A stretch of DNA of 64,000 nucleotides from the NCBI RefSeq assembly GCF_009909145.1, contig NZ_JAAAPJ010000006.1, positions 496,001 to 560,000 of the forward strand, read 5' to 3'. Each line of letters opens with the position of its first letter. Positions within the stretch are counted from its first letter, which is position 1. Shown piece after piece: positions 43,045 to 51,096 of the stretch. Under the pieces are notes generated by a model. The model saw only the letters and a list, made by a program, of their open reading frames with translations, did no database searches and was not told the origin of the DNA. The translations under genes and the position numbers were made by a program. This DNA comes from Corallococcus silvisoli (GTDB taxonomy: Bacteria; Myxococcota; Myxococcia; Myxococcales; Myxococcaceae).

Positions 43045-43689
43045 TCACTGGAGGTGTTCGATGACGAGCCCGAGCCCGGTGTTCGCGGTGGGCCCGAAGG
43101 TGACGGTGTATTGGACCTTGTCGGTCAGCTCGTAGCCGACCATCTGCTTCAGGCCGTCGCAGAACGGGCCGGTGGCCTGGGTGCCCACGGGCTCCAGGAC
43201 GCGCTCGCCTTCCTTCACGGTGACGGGGATGTCGGGTGTGCTCAGGTAGAGGACGAAGTCGCCGGTGGCCCACGCCTTGAAACTGAAGGTGCCCACGGAC
43301 AGTCCATGCTCCGGGCGCAGCTGGACGGTGTAGTGCGTGTGGAAGTCATCCACGCGCGGCTGCCGCTCCGGGGTGGCGGTGACGGTGGCGAAGGGACCGT
43401 TCGCGACGTGCCAGCAGGCGTGCGCGCCGTTGTCGCCGAAGTCGAAGCCGTCGCGCGGCACGTAGTGGGGGTCCGTCACGCACGACAGGCCCTGCTCGGT
43501 GGCCAGGTAGCCCCGGTCGCAGTGGCACCAGTCCGCGTCAGGCTCGCGGTGGAGGTGGCCGTGGGGCGCGCACGGGTCGGTCTGCTCCTGGGGTGTCTCA
43601 TCGGGAGCGGGAGGGGCGGCGTCACCGCCACAGGCGGTCAGCGCCGCGACGCAACTGGCCAGGAGCAGGGGACGGAACGGGGAGCGCAT
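43045..43689 (-). CDS. HACxH lipoprotein with EGF-like segment
   Basis: A 214-residue lipoprotein (signal ending ALTAC). The mature N-terminus has CAPHGHLHREPDADWCHCDRG, an EGF-like/His-rich segment of the sort seen in metal-chelating periplasmic proteins. From about residue 93 comes the shared domain: GAHACWHVANGPFATVTA, HTHYTVQLRPE, a later FCDGLKQ cysteine and TVTFGPTANTGLGLVIE at the end. GAGGAAG is 8 bases before the ATG at 43689, so the in-frame GTG at 43704 is rejected. No palindrome is seen directly upstream. It may be read from its own promoter after the terminator at 43763. Confidence 0.72.
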   Translation of the reverse strand: MRSPFRPLLLASCVAALTACGGDAAPPAPDETPQEQTDPCAPHGHLHREPDADWCHCDRGYLATEQGLSCVTDPHYVPRDGFDFGDNGAHACWHVANGPFATVTATPERQPRVDDFHTHYTVQLRPEHGLSVGTFSFKAWATGDFVLYLSTPDIPVTVKEGERVLEPVGTQATGPFCDGLKQMVGYELTDKVQYTVTFGPTANTGLGLVIEHLQ

Positions 43690-43762
43690 GAAGGGCTTCC
43701 TCACCGGAGCGGTCAGGGTGATGGGGATGTCACGGAGCTGCAGGAGTGGCTGGATGGCGAAA

Positions 43763-43795
43763 GGGCCCGTGGACCTTGGAGGTGCCCACGGGCCC
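43763..43795 (-). terminator. Terminator behind the 43808 lipoprotein gene
   Basis: GGGCCCGTGG and CCACGGGCCC form a perfect 10-bp stem with a 13-base loop, 12 bp after the stop codon. On the minus strand it is followed by TTTC. Confidence 0.65.
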
Positions 43796-43807
43796 GGGTT
43801 CAGCGGC

Positions 43808-44413
43808 CTATTCGCCGGAGTGGCCTTCGTGCGCGGTCTCCTCGATGACGAGGAGGAACGAGTCGGACTGGGGAACGACGGCCGCGAAGTCCAGGCGGTA
43901 GTCGACCCCGCCCTCGAGGTCGGCGGTGACGGCGGTGCGCAGCGCGCCGCAGACCTCGCGCGGGATGGTGTAGCGGCACTCGAGTCCGACCTCCTCGTGG
44001 GTGGCGGCGTTGACGACGCGGAGGGCGCGGTAGGCGGACGTGAGGAAGGCGTACTCGGTGGACTCCTCGGGCGTGAAGATGAGGGAGCCCGCGTAGCCGA
44101 GCGTCCACTTCTTGAAGGTGATGGCCGGGAGCTTCACGTTGTACGCGGTGTGTTCGACGCTCACGTCCACGAAGGACGGGCCGCCGAAGGGCGCCGCGGT
44201 GATGGACTCGAAGGGGCCGTATTCGGCGTGGGTGCAGGAGTGCTCGGCGACCTCCGCGAGCGCCTCCGTGTCCTGGCAGGCGGCGAGCAGCTCCGACTGC
44301 TGGGTGACGGGGGCCTGGGGCTCGGGAGCGGGCTGCTCGGTGGGGCCACAGCCGGCGAGCAGGAGGACGGCTCCAGCGGCCAGCAGGGCACGGGAAGACA
44401 GGTGCTGCGTCAT
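43808..44413 (-). CDS. HSCxH lipoprotein
   Basis: A 201-residue lipoprotein (VLLLAGCG lipobox). The shared domain occupies most of the protein: VAEHSCTHAEYGPFESITAA, EHTAYNVKLPAITF, a central YAFLTSAYRALRVVNAAT and the ending DSFLLVIEETAHEGHSGE with two extra histidines. Cysteines in LECRYTIPREVCG may form a disulfide. Its ATG overlaps the stop of the preceding gene (ATGA), so it is translated together with the 44410-45147 product. The operon's upstream region carries palindrome copy C. Function is inferred as metal binding from the His/Cys signature and context only. Confidence 0.72.
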   Translation of the reverse strand: MTQHLSSRALLAAGAVLLLAGCGPTEQPAPEPQAPVTQQSELLAACQDTEALAEVAEHSCTHAEYGPFESITAAPFGGPSFVDVSVEHTAYNVKLPAITFKKWTLGYAGSLIFTPEESTEYAFLTSAYRALRVVNAATHEEVGLECRYTIPREVCGALRTAVTADLEGGVDYRLDFAAVVPQSDSFLLVIEETAHEGHSGE

Positions 44414-45147
44414 GGGGTGACTCCTTGGAGGGGTGCTGCGGGTGAGGGCTGGGGGCGGTCCGGGCGCAGGACGAGCCACGGGACGCGCACCTCGCCCGAG
44501 GGCAGGTGCTCGGGCGGAAGCTGGAGGTGGGCGCTGTCGGCGCTGGGGGTGAGCTCCGAGGTCCGTGCCCACGCGTCGCGGAACGACGCCTCGTCCGGGA
44601 AGGTGACGCGCGTCAGACAGCCGGCGGCGTAACAGCGGGCAGGCTCCGCCTGGAGGGTCCGCACGTCCTGATGGATGCGGGCCTGCCACGCGTCCAGCGC
44701 GGCGCGCGCTCCCCGGGTCCAGGGCTCCGTGCTGACGCCGGACGCCGTGAGCTCCGCCAGCACCGCGTCACGGCGGGCCTGGGCGCTGGGATGGTCCGCG
44801 CGCAGGGCCGCCACCAGCCGCAGGCGTGTGTCGGGCAGCACGCGGCGCGCACGGCCCCGCAGCTCTGGCTGGAGCGGTCCTTGGGTCGCCAGCGCCGCGT
44901 CGAGGAACGCCTCCGGTGAGGGTTCGGCTCCTTGGGTGGTGGACGTGGGCTCTTGCGCGGACAGGTCCGCGGGCGGAGCCGTCCGTACCCCTCGGGAATC
45001 AGGCCGGGCAGGCGCGGTCCGCCGGGAGCTGACCGACGCGGTGGGGACGGTCTCGAGGTGGACCATCACGGGCCGGTGGAGCCAGGCCAGCGCGATGCAC
45101 GACAGCACCACCCCCGTGCCCCCGACACTCCAGACGATGCGGCTCAT
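44410..45147 (-). CDS. Membrane-anchored protein of unknown function
   Basis: The protein has 245 residues. One N-terminal helix (WSVGGTGVVLSCIALAWL) without a clear cleavage site makes it a signal anchor, with the rest in the periplasm. A disordered Ser/Thr/Pro-rich stretch (about 35-75) is followed by a helical region (FLDAALATQ…ARRVLPDTRLRLVAALRADH) and a CYAAGC motif in a short C-terminal domain. I recognise no family. It is the first gene of the two-gene operon with the HSCxH lipoprotein (4-bp overlap). The 7-1-7 palindrome copy C lies 89 bp upstream of its ATG. Confidence 0.65.
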   Translation of the reverse strand: MSRIVWSVGGTGVVLSCIALAWLHRPVMVHLETVPTASVSSRRTAPARPDSRGVRTAPPADLSAQEPTSTTQGAEPSPEAFLDAALATQGPLQPELRGRARRVLPDTRLRLVAALRADHPSAQARRDAVLAELTASGVSTEPWTRGARAALDAWQARIHQDVRTLQAEPARCYAAGCLTRVTFPDEASFRDAWARTSELTPSADSAHLQLPPEHLPSGEVRVPWLVLRPDRPQPSPAAPLQGVTP

Positions 45148-45235
45148 GGCGTCCCCTCAAGACGCACCTGTGGCGGTGCGTGGGCCGCCACGCCTTCCCG
45201 CGAGCGGCCCGGGATAGATGCCACAAAGAGTCAAA

Positions 45236-45250
45236 TGCAATCAAGTTGCG
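45236..45250. promoter_or_regulatory. Operator-like palindrome, copy C
   Basis: TGCAATCAAGTTGCG is an imperfect 7-1-7 inverted repeat between the minus-strand lipoprotein operon (start 45147) and the plus-strand nuclease (start 45379). With its flanks it aligns best to copy B. It could act on either or both directions. The 231-bp gap otherwise contains no gene. Confidence 0.55.
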
Positions 45251-45378
45251 TTTAATGGAGGAGTGTCCAGGAGTGGGAGCCATGGGGGCCTGGAGTCCAT
45301 GAAGGAAAGCCGCTCCAGCCACCCGGGTTTGTCGTAGATGGGGCGCCATTCACCCCGCAGGCCCCGAGGTGCCGTGAA

Positions 45379-46242
45379 ATGAGAGGGTCGTCCTTCGTGT
45401 CGCGTGTGCTGGTGTTGACGGTGCTGGTGCTCCCCGCGTTGGCGCAGGCGGGTTCCTATCTGCGGGTGGTGAGCTGGAACCTGCGTCACGAGGGATGGGC
45501 GGCGGAGCAGACGTACCTGGATGACGCGCGGCAGATCTGGAACCAGTTCGGTTCGAACAGCACGTCGAACAACGGCTGTGACCTGGTGTTCCTCCAGGAG
45601 GTGATGAGCACGGCGGCGGCGCAGGCCATCGCGCAGAACCTGACGCAGGTGTCGGGGGTGGCGTGGACGGCGGTGGTGACGCCGCTCCTCGGGCGTTCGT
45701 CCTACAAGGAGTCGTACGCGGTGCTGTACCGGACGGACACGGTGTCGCTGCTGTCCTCCACGGTGTGGAACGACACGGCGGACCTGTTCGAGCGCGAGCC
45801 GCAGGTGGTGAAGGTGCGCCACCTGAACACGGGCGCGGACTACACGTTCCTCAACTGGCACACGGTGTGGGGCACGGCGGCGGACCGTCAGCTGGAGGCG
45901 CAGGCCATCGACGACGTGTTCACGGCCGTGCAGTCCGACAGCAGCACCGACCAGGACGTCATCCTGGTGGGCGACCACAACATGCCCTGCACGCATGCGT
46001 CCTGGAGCCAGTTGAAGGCCGTGTCACCCGCGGTGACGTGCAAGCTGGACGTGCCCACCACGCTGAACACGTCCGGGGGCTTCGCCAACGCGTATGACCA
46101 TTTCTGGATGCAGGACGCCTACGTGACGGAGTTCTCCAGCACGGGCCGCGACTACATCGCGGATACGAAGGACTACGTCACCCGGCTGTCGGACCACGCG
46201 CCGGTGTGGCTGTCCCTGTACTCCACCAGCGACACGGACTGA
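45379..46242 (+). CDS. Secreted endonuclease/exonuclease/phosphatase (DNase I-like) protein
   Basis: A 287-residue protein. SRVLVLTVLVLPALAQAGSY is a signal peptide. DNase I-fold motifs follow: VVSWNLRHEG (Asn), LVFLQEV (Glu), YKESYAVLYRTD, FLNWHTVWG (His), ILVGDHNMP (Asp-x-Asn, here with D-H-N), YDHFW and LSDHAPVW (final Asp-His). Both catalytic histidines and the metal-binding Glu are present, so it should be active as a secreted nuclease or phosphodiesterase. This would suit a predator or scavenger releasing phosphate and nucleotides. The next gene starts 6 bp after its stop. Confidence 0.85.
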   Translation: MRGSSFVSRVLVLTVLVLPALAQAGSYLRVVSWNLRHEGWAAEQTYLDDARQIWNQFGSNSTSNNGCDLVFLQEVMSTAAAQAIAQNLTQVSGVAWTAVVTPLLGRSSYKESYAVLYRTDTVSLLSSTVWNDTADLFEREPQVVKVRHLNTGADYTFLNWHTVWGTAADRQLEAQAIDDVFTAVQSDSSTDQDVILVGDHNMPCTHASWSQLKAVSPAVTCKLDVPTTLNTSGGFANAYDHFWMQDAYVTEFSSTGRDYIADTKDYVTRLSDHAPVWLSLYSTSDTD

Positions 46243-46248
46243 CGCCGC

Positions 46249-47961
46249 ATGCGCCTGAAGCGGATCCTGGCCGGGGTGCTGGCCGTCGTGCTCCTGGGCG
46301 TGGCGTGGTGGGCGGTGTCCAGCACGGCGTCCGCACCTCGCCTGTCGCCATCACCGCCGCCCCTGTCCTCGCGTGACGGGGACGCGGTCGTGCCCGAGGC
46401 CGTTCCTCCGGTGGAGGTCGCGGACGCGGGCCTGCGGCTGACGGCGACGCTCATGGGGGCGCATCCGTTCATCGGGGAAGCGCGAGTGGGCGCGGCGTTC
46501 GTGTCGGACGAGGATCGCGGGTGGTGGGAGGAGGAGGGACGCCGGCGCTTCGCGCGCACGGGGCCCTCGCGGCTGGAGGAGCTGGCCAACGTGCGGGAGT
46601 GGGTGAAGGCCCCTGTCATCGCATCCGAGCAGGGAGGCAGGGTCGGGCCGGTGGAGGTCCCGTCCGCGCCGCGCTACCTGCTGGCCGCCTTCGAGCCAGA
46701 CGGGACGATCTGGTGGGCGGACCACATGCCCGCCACGCAGCCGGTGACGGGGACGGTGGACCTGGGGGTGCTGCGTGAGCAGCGCCCCACGGGCGTGCGC
46801 GTGCGGCTGGAAGGCGCGCGGGACGTTCAGGGGACCTTCTCCGTCCGGCTCCAACGCGTCGTGGAGCCTGCGGAGGTGGAGCAGGCCAGCGCCCTGTTGT
46901 CCGTGCTGGCGATGGCGGCGCCGGAGCTGATGCACGCCGTCCAGAATGATGACTTCATCCCGCTGGTGACGGATGGGGAGACGCGACTGGCGCCGCTGCC
47001 GCCGGACCGGTCGCTGCGTTTGTGGTTGCGCGCGCCGTCGGGAAAGCGGGGCCTGCCGGTGGAGGTGCCCCTGCGCGAGGGCTCCGTGGAGCCGGTGTCG
47101 CTCGACGTGGCGAAGGTGTTCCCCGAAGGGGTGGGAGGCTCGGTCACGCTGCGGGGCCGGGTGCTGTTGGGCAGCGGCGCGCGTCCCCTGGGGCCCGCGG
47201 TGTTGATTCGAGACGACGGCGAGCAGGTCCGGGTGGATGCGGACGGGCGCTTCACGATGCAGGGCGTGCCGACCTGGAAGCAGACCGCCTTCTCGGTGCG
47301 GCGGGAGCAGGAAGAGGAGGCGAGGCGGCCTGTGGCGCCTCCCTTCTGGGACTTTGGTTTCTCGCCAGCGGTGGCGATGCAGGGAACGGTGGACGTGGAA
47401 TGGCGTGTGCCGGCGTACCAGTGGCTGGTCCTGCGGATGGATGGCTTCACGCGGGCACAACTGAAGGAGCGCTCCCTGCCGCTCTATCCGGTGTACCTGC
47501 TGGAGCGTCGTGACGAGCGGGGCGGGTGGAGCGAAGTGACCACGCAGGAGTTCATCCCCGAGGGTGACAGCGTCGCGGTGTCCCTGACGGAGCCCGGCAC
47601 GTACCGGATCCAGGTGGCGTCGTCGCCATATGCGTCGCGTCCGAGCTCCGTGGCACGGATGGGAGAAGGGGATGGAGACGTGGAGGTGAGCCTTTCGCCA
47701 GAAGGCACTTCCGGGGCCTCCTGCGAAGTCCACGTCACCCGCCAGGGCCTTCCGGTGTCCGGAGCGCGGGTGACCGCGAGCGGGAGGGCCCGCTCGATGC
47801 CACCCGTCCACGGGGAGACGGACACCGCGGGACGATGGCGGCTGGGGCCCGTGCGGTCCGAGCTCCTCCTGCTGTGGGTGCAGGGCGCGGAAGGCGAGTC
47901 CTGGGAGGGCGATGGCGCGGAGGCGTGCCGCCGGTCGGGCGTCGTCGAGGTGGCGCTGTAG
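46249..47961 (+). CDS. Large secreted/anchored protein with carboxypeptidase-regulatory-like domains
   Basis: The protein has 570 residues. LAGVLAVVLLGVAWWAVSST is an N-terminal anchor or signal. The rest is beta-rich, with repeated elements of the type RVLLGSGARPLGPAVLIRDD…VDADGRFTMQGVP and VTRQGLPVSGARVTASGRAR…TDTAGRWRLGPV. These are carboxypeptidase-regulatory-like (transthyretin-type) sandwiches. A long middle region (about 80-300) is not recognised. It is probably periplasmic or surface exposed. It lies 6 bp behind the secreted nuclease and is likely co-transcribed with it. Function unknown. Confidence 0.65.
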   Translation: MRLKRILAGVLAVVLLGVAWWAVSSTASAPRLSPSPPPLSSRDGDAVVPEAVPPVEVADAGLRLTATLMGAHPFIGEARVGAAFVSDEDRGWWEEEGRRRFARTGPSRLEELANVREWVKAPVIASEQGGRVGPVEVPSAPRYLLAAFEPDGTIWWADHMPATQPVTGTVDLGVLREQRPTGVRVRLEGARDVQGTFSVRLQRVVEPAEVEQASALLSVLAMAAPELMHAVQNDDFIPLVTDGETRLAPLPPDRSLRLWLRAPSGKRGLPVEVPLREGSVEPVSLDVAKVFPEGVGGSVTLRGRVLLGSGARPLGPAVLIRDDGEQVRVDADGRFTMQGVPTWKQTAFSVRREQEEEARRPVAPPFWDFGFSPAVAMQGTVDVEWRVPAYQWLVLRMDGFTRAQLKERSLPLYPVYLLERRDERGGWSEVTTQEFIPEGDSVAVSLTEPGTYRIQVASSPYASRPSSVARMGEGDGDVEVSLSPEGTSGASCEVHVTRQGLPVSGARVTASGRARSMPPVHGETDTAGRWRLGPVRSELLLLWVQGAEGESWEGDGAEACRRSGVVEVAL

Positions 47962-48068
47962 TCCCTCACCGTTTAGCGCCAGCCGTGACCCGCATCCCAG
48001 GCGAGCCCGCGGTCTGGAGCGCGCGGACCCGGCGCGGCCCAGGGGCGTCGAAGCGACGCCGTCGTCCG

Positions 48069-48608
48069 TCAGGCGGCCGAAGCCGTTAGAAGTTCGTCGC
48101 TGGGCGGGCTGGGCTCGGAGGCCTCTTCGCCGGCTTCCTCGGCGGCGCGGGCCTGGACGGTCAGGGCCTGCACCCACAGCTCCAGGATGTCCATCAGCGC
48201 GCTGCGCGTCTCGCCCTGGAGCGGCGACAGCAGCTTCGCCATGCGCTCCCGCACCTGGGCGTCGGTCTCTTCCGCGAGCGCACGGCCCGTGTCAGTGAGG
48301 CGCACGCGCACGCGCCGGCGGTCGTGCCGCACCGAGCGCTCCCGGCGCACGAGGCCGCCCTGTTCCAGGCGATCCACCAGCCGGCTCAGGCGGGGCATGG
48401 CGAGCCCTCCCAGGCGCATGGCGAGCACGCCCACGGGTAGCAGGCTCTCCGAGCGCAGCCACCAGAGGGCCTGGAGTTCCAGGGGCTCCCAGTGGGGATG
48501 GGTCAGGGCCGCCAGGGGGCTTGCCAGCGCGCCGCAACGGGCCGCGTCGACAAGGAGGTTCCGCCACCGTGCCACCTGCACGCGCACATCCACTGAAAGC
48601 TCCGTCAT
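48069..48608 (-). CDS. MarR-family transcriptional regulator
   Basis: A 179-residue winged-helix protein. WEPLELQALWWLRSESLLPV, RLGGLAMPRLSRLVDRLEQG (recognition helix) and GLVRRERSVRHDRRRVRVRL (wing) are the MarR signature. The ends are helical for dimerisation, with an acidic tail. MarR proteins usually repress themselves and a neighbour upon binding a phenolic or similar ligand. No divergent partner adjoins. The upstream 158 bp carry an AT-rich patch near 48710-48750. GGAGGGG precedes the ATG at 48608. The target is unknown. Confidence 0.88.
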   Translation of the reverse strand: MTELSVDVRVQVARWRNLLVDAARCGALASPLAALTHPHWEPLELQALWWLRSESLLPVGVLAMRLGGLAMPRLSRLVDRLEQGGLVRRERSVRHDRRRVRVRLTDTGRALAEETDAQVRERMAKLLSPLQGETRSALMDILELWVQALTVQARAAEEAGEEASEPSPPSDELLTASAA

Positions 48609-48766
48609 TCCACCCCTCCATCCCGTGGGCGCGAATCCGCGTCCGGCCTCGCATGGGGCGCCCAGGGCATCCCGCGGGCTTCCATCCCGCGAAGAGTCCA
48701 ACGGGAATACGCGACGGGAATATCGCCCTGGTTGCTGACCTGATTATTTCCCGCCGCCGCCCGGGC

Positions 48767-49348
48767 TCAGCGGAAGGTCACGGCCCCAAAGGAGCCCCCG
48801 TCGGCGGAGCAGGCGAGGTGGTGGGGAAATACCGCCCACAGCCTCCCGCCCGCGACCTTCAGGCGAGCGAAGCCGGGGGCGGGACTGGGGACCTCCAGCG
48901 GGATGGGTCGTCTTCCCTCCACCCGAAGGACCCGGTCACGCACGCTGACGAAGACGTGACCTTGAAAGACGGCCATCGAGTGCGCCCGTCCGAAGCCGGA
49001 CATGCCCCGGGGCTTCCCCAGGTGCGGTGTCGTTTCCAGGCCTTGCCGTCGTGGATCAGCAGGCGGTTGCAGTCCACTTCGCAGGTGGGCTCGAAGGGCA
49101 GGGCGGTGGTGAGCCGGTCCACGACGTGTTCGAAGCCCTTCGTCAGTTGCTGGAGGAGGGGTGGTTTCGCGGGCCGGGGTCGCTTCGCGCAGCCACGCGT
49201 GGAAGCCCTCGTCAGCGAAGGCGCTCTCCAGTCCCCGGAACGCGCAGGCGTGTGTGTCGTCGTGGAACGGGGACAGGGCCCCGCTCTCCTTGAGGAGGGC
49301 GGTATCTGCTTCCTTGAGCCGCGACGCGGCGGCCCCTGGCGATGACAT
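48767..49348 (-). pseudogene. Frameshifted gene, beta-propeller-like or sialidase-like remnant
   Basis: The first ~58 codons (MSSPGAAASRLKEADTALLK … FHAWLREA) and the last ~80 (SGFGRAHSMAVFQGHVFVSV … SCSADGG-type ending) read like protein in one frame. The middle of that frame is Pro/Arg/Ala junk. Over 49035-49190 another frame reads credibly instead (LLQQLTKGFEHVVDRLTTAL, EVDCNRLLIHDGKAWKR). One shift near 49180 and a compensating one near 49030 would restore a single protein of about 190 residues. I therefore call it a pseudogene, or a gene with two sequencing errors. The fragments suggest a WD/sialidase-like blade, but I cannot name the family. Confidence 0.5.
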
Positions 49349-49380
49349 GAACGCTGTCCATCGCGGGGCGCGGCCGATGC

Positions 49381-50013
49381 TCAGCTCCCGCTCGCCTTGC
49401 GCTGGGCGGACCGGGCCTTGGCGTGTGCCTTGTCGAAGCCTTCGTAGAAGCGCACGGCCTGCTCACCCACCATCTGGATGTGCTGGTTGTTGAGGTAGGC
49501 CGTGATGGGCGCCGCGACCAGCGGCATGGCCCGGCCCAGCGTGGACATGCCGCCCTTGTGCAGCAGCAGCGCGGCGAGCTTCCCCAGCACCTTCGGCCCC
49601 GAGCGGTGCAGCGGCCCCAGCCCGTTCGCGTAGCCGAACAGGTCCAGCAGCTCCCCCCGCGCGCGCTCCGTCTTGAGGTTCGCCTTGTAGAGCGTGGCCA
49701 CGTCCGTCAGCAGGACGAGCTGCAGATACGCCATGAACGTCAGGTCCGCGGGCAGCGAGATGAGCCCGAACACCCCGCTCACGCCGCCCACCATCCCCGC
49801 CAGGCTCTTCTTCTCATCCACCAGCCGCTGCGCCAGCTCCTTGGTCGTCGCGGACGGGTAGCGCTTCTCCAGCGCCGCCACGCGCACGCGCGCCCGACCA
49901 ATCTCCCCCTGGATGAGGTCCGACAGGCGCAGCGCCCCCAGCTTCTTCAGCTCCGCCGGGGACAGCTTCTTCATGAAGCCCAGCCGCTCCGTCACGCTGT
50001 CGTAGAAGGCCAT
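49381..50013 (-). CDS. EcsC-family protein
   Basis: A 210-residue protein. LIQGEIGRARVRVAALEKRY and GVFGLISLPADLTFMAYLQL are typical of the EcsC/DUF697-like family, which has a short amphipathic or membrane-associated helical core. TDVATLYKANLKTERARGEL and NQHIQMVGEQAVRFYEGF complete it. In Bacillus, EcsC is encoded with an ABC transporter and affects secretion. Here it stands by a lipoprotein gene and its role is unknown. The ATG at 50013 follows GGAGAAGGAC. Confidence 0.82.
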   Translation of the reverse strand: MAFYDSVTERLGFMKKLSPAELKKLGALRLSDLIQGEIGRARVRVAALEKRYPSATTKELAQRLVDEKKSLAGMVGGVSGVFGLISLPADLTFMAYLQLVLLTDVATLYKANLKTERARGELLDLFGYANGLGPLHRSGPKVLGKLAALLLHKGGMSTLGRAMPLVAAPITAYLNNQHIQMVGEQAVRFYEGFDKAHAKARSAQRKASGS

Positions 50014-50050
50014 GTCCTTCTCCTTGGGCCGCGCTCGCGGCCTGTCGTCT

Positions 50051-50488
50051 CTAGTAACCCCGCTCGGCCAGATACAGGTCCACCAGCGCGCCCTCTTCGT
50101 ACCAGGCGTGCCGCATCTCCGACTTGAACCACCGCGAGTCCGGGCGCGCCTGCCGCACCTCCAGCTTCACCCGGTTGGGCCCCGTGTCGATGACCGCCGC
50201 GCGCGCCTTGCACGCCGCGCCGGGCTCGTCGCCGTAGCCACCCTCCAGGCACACCTCGTCGCCCACCGCCAGGCGCCGCGTGTACTCGCTGGCCAGATAG
50301 AGCGCGTCGTCGCAGCCGCCGCGCACCGACGCCTTCCCCAGCGCCGCGCAGCGGTCCTGCGAGGGCGCGCGGATGACGGGCACGTTCGAACTCACCGCGT
50401 CCTCGTCGTTGGGGTCACGCTGATACGGGCCCACCGACTTGCACCCCACCACCGCCAGGGCCAGCAGGCCCGCCCACGTCCACCTCAT
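50051..50488 (-). CDS. Small lipoprotein
   Basis: The protein has 145 residues. MRWTWAGLLALAVVGCKSVG is a lipoprotein signal (mature Cys16). Four or five further cysteines (DRCAALG, GGCDDAL, EVCLEGG, AACKAR) and a compact beta-like core (RVKLEVRQARPDSRWFKSEM) suggest a disulfide-stabilised periplasmic domain. No family is recognised. It lies 37 bp upstream of the EcsC gene on the same strand, so the two may be co-transcribed. The start is the only ATG giving a signal peptide. Confidence 0.72.
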   Translation of the reverse strand: MRWTWAGLLALAVVGCKSVGPYQRDPNDEDAVSSNVPVIRAPSQDRCAALGKASVRGGCDDALYLASEYTRRLAVGDEVCLEGGYGDEPGAACKARAAVIDTGPNRVKLEVRQARPDSRWFKSEMRHAWYEEGALVDLYLAERGY

Positions 50489-50604
50489 CGCGTCGTCTCC
50501 TCCGGGACGCGGGTTCCTTCCGCGCGTCCGCTCCAACAGGGAAAGAGCGGGAAGCATGGCAGACACGATGGGAGGCGGCAAAAGGTGCCGGAGCGCCCCG
50601 CGCC

Positions 50605-50997
50605 CTAGGCGATACGGCGCGCGGGCCCGGGGATTTCCTCGGTGATGCCGGGAACCGCCCGGTTCTTGCCGTCCACGAACACCACCTTGGGCTTCCAGTG
50701 GGCGAGCTCCGCCTCCTCGACCTCCGCGAAGGTGGCCAGGATGACCAGGTCGCCCGGCTGGTTCAGGTGCGCCGCGGCGCCGTTGATGCAGATGACTCCG
50801 CTGCCGGACTCGCCCTCCAGGGCGTACGTCTCCAGCCGGGTGCCGCGCGTGACGTTCCACACCGCGACCTTCTCGAACGGCAGGATGTCCGCCGCCTTCA
50901 GCAGGTCTCGGTCGATGGTCACCGAACCTTCGTAGTCGAGGTCGGCCTGGGTCACCGTCGCGCGGTGGATCTTGGACTTGAAGAGAATGCGGCGCAT
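50605..50997 (-). CDS. panD: Aspartate 1-decarboxylase
   Basis: A 130-residue PanD, the pyruvoyl enzyme that turns aspartate into beta-alanine for pantothenate and coenzyme [21 protein letters not shown] and [13 protein letters not shown] contain the self-cleavage site Gly24-Ser25, where the serine becomes the pyruvoyl group. Tyr22 precedes it, and [22 protein letters not shown] holds the catalytic Arg/Tyr region. It ends [12 protein letters not shown] as usual. Autocatalytic processing would give a small beta and a larger alpha chain. No other pan gene is nearby. The ATG at 50997 is the family start. Confidence 0.96.
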   Translation of the reverse strand: MRRILFKSKIHRATVTQADLDYEGSVTIDRDLLKAADILPFEKVAVWNVTRGTRLETYALEGESGSGVICINGAAAHLNQPGDLVILATFAEVEEAELAHWKPKVVFVDGKNRAVPGITEEIPGPARRIA

Positions 50998-51096
50998 GGG
51001 GGCCCTCGGGAAGCGGCGCAACCGTAACGGCTCCCCTGGCCGGGGACAACATCCCCGGTGGCCCATGCACCGCCTGCCTCCTTGCATACCCTCCAG

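Noticed and set aside
35272..45250. Island acquired as a mobile element
   Set aside because: No integrase, tRNA or flanking direct repeats are seen, and codon use by eye is like the rest of the window.
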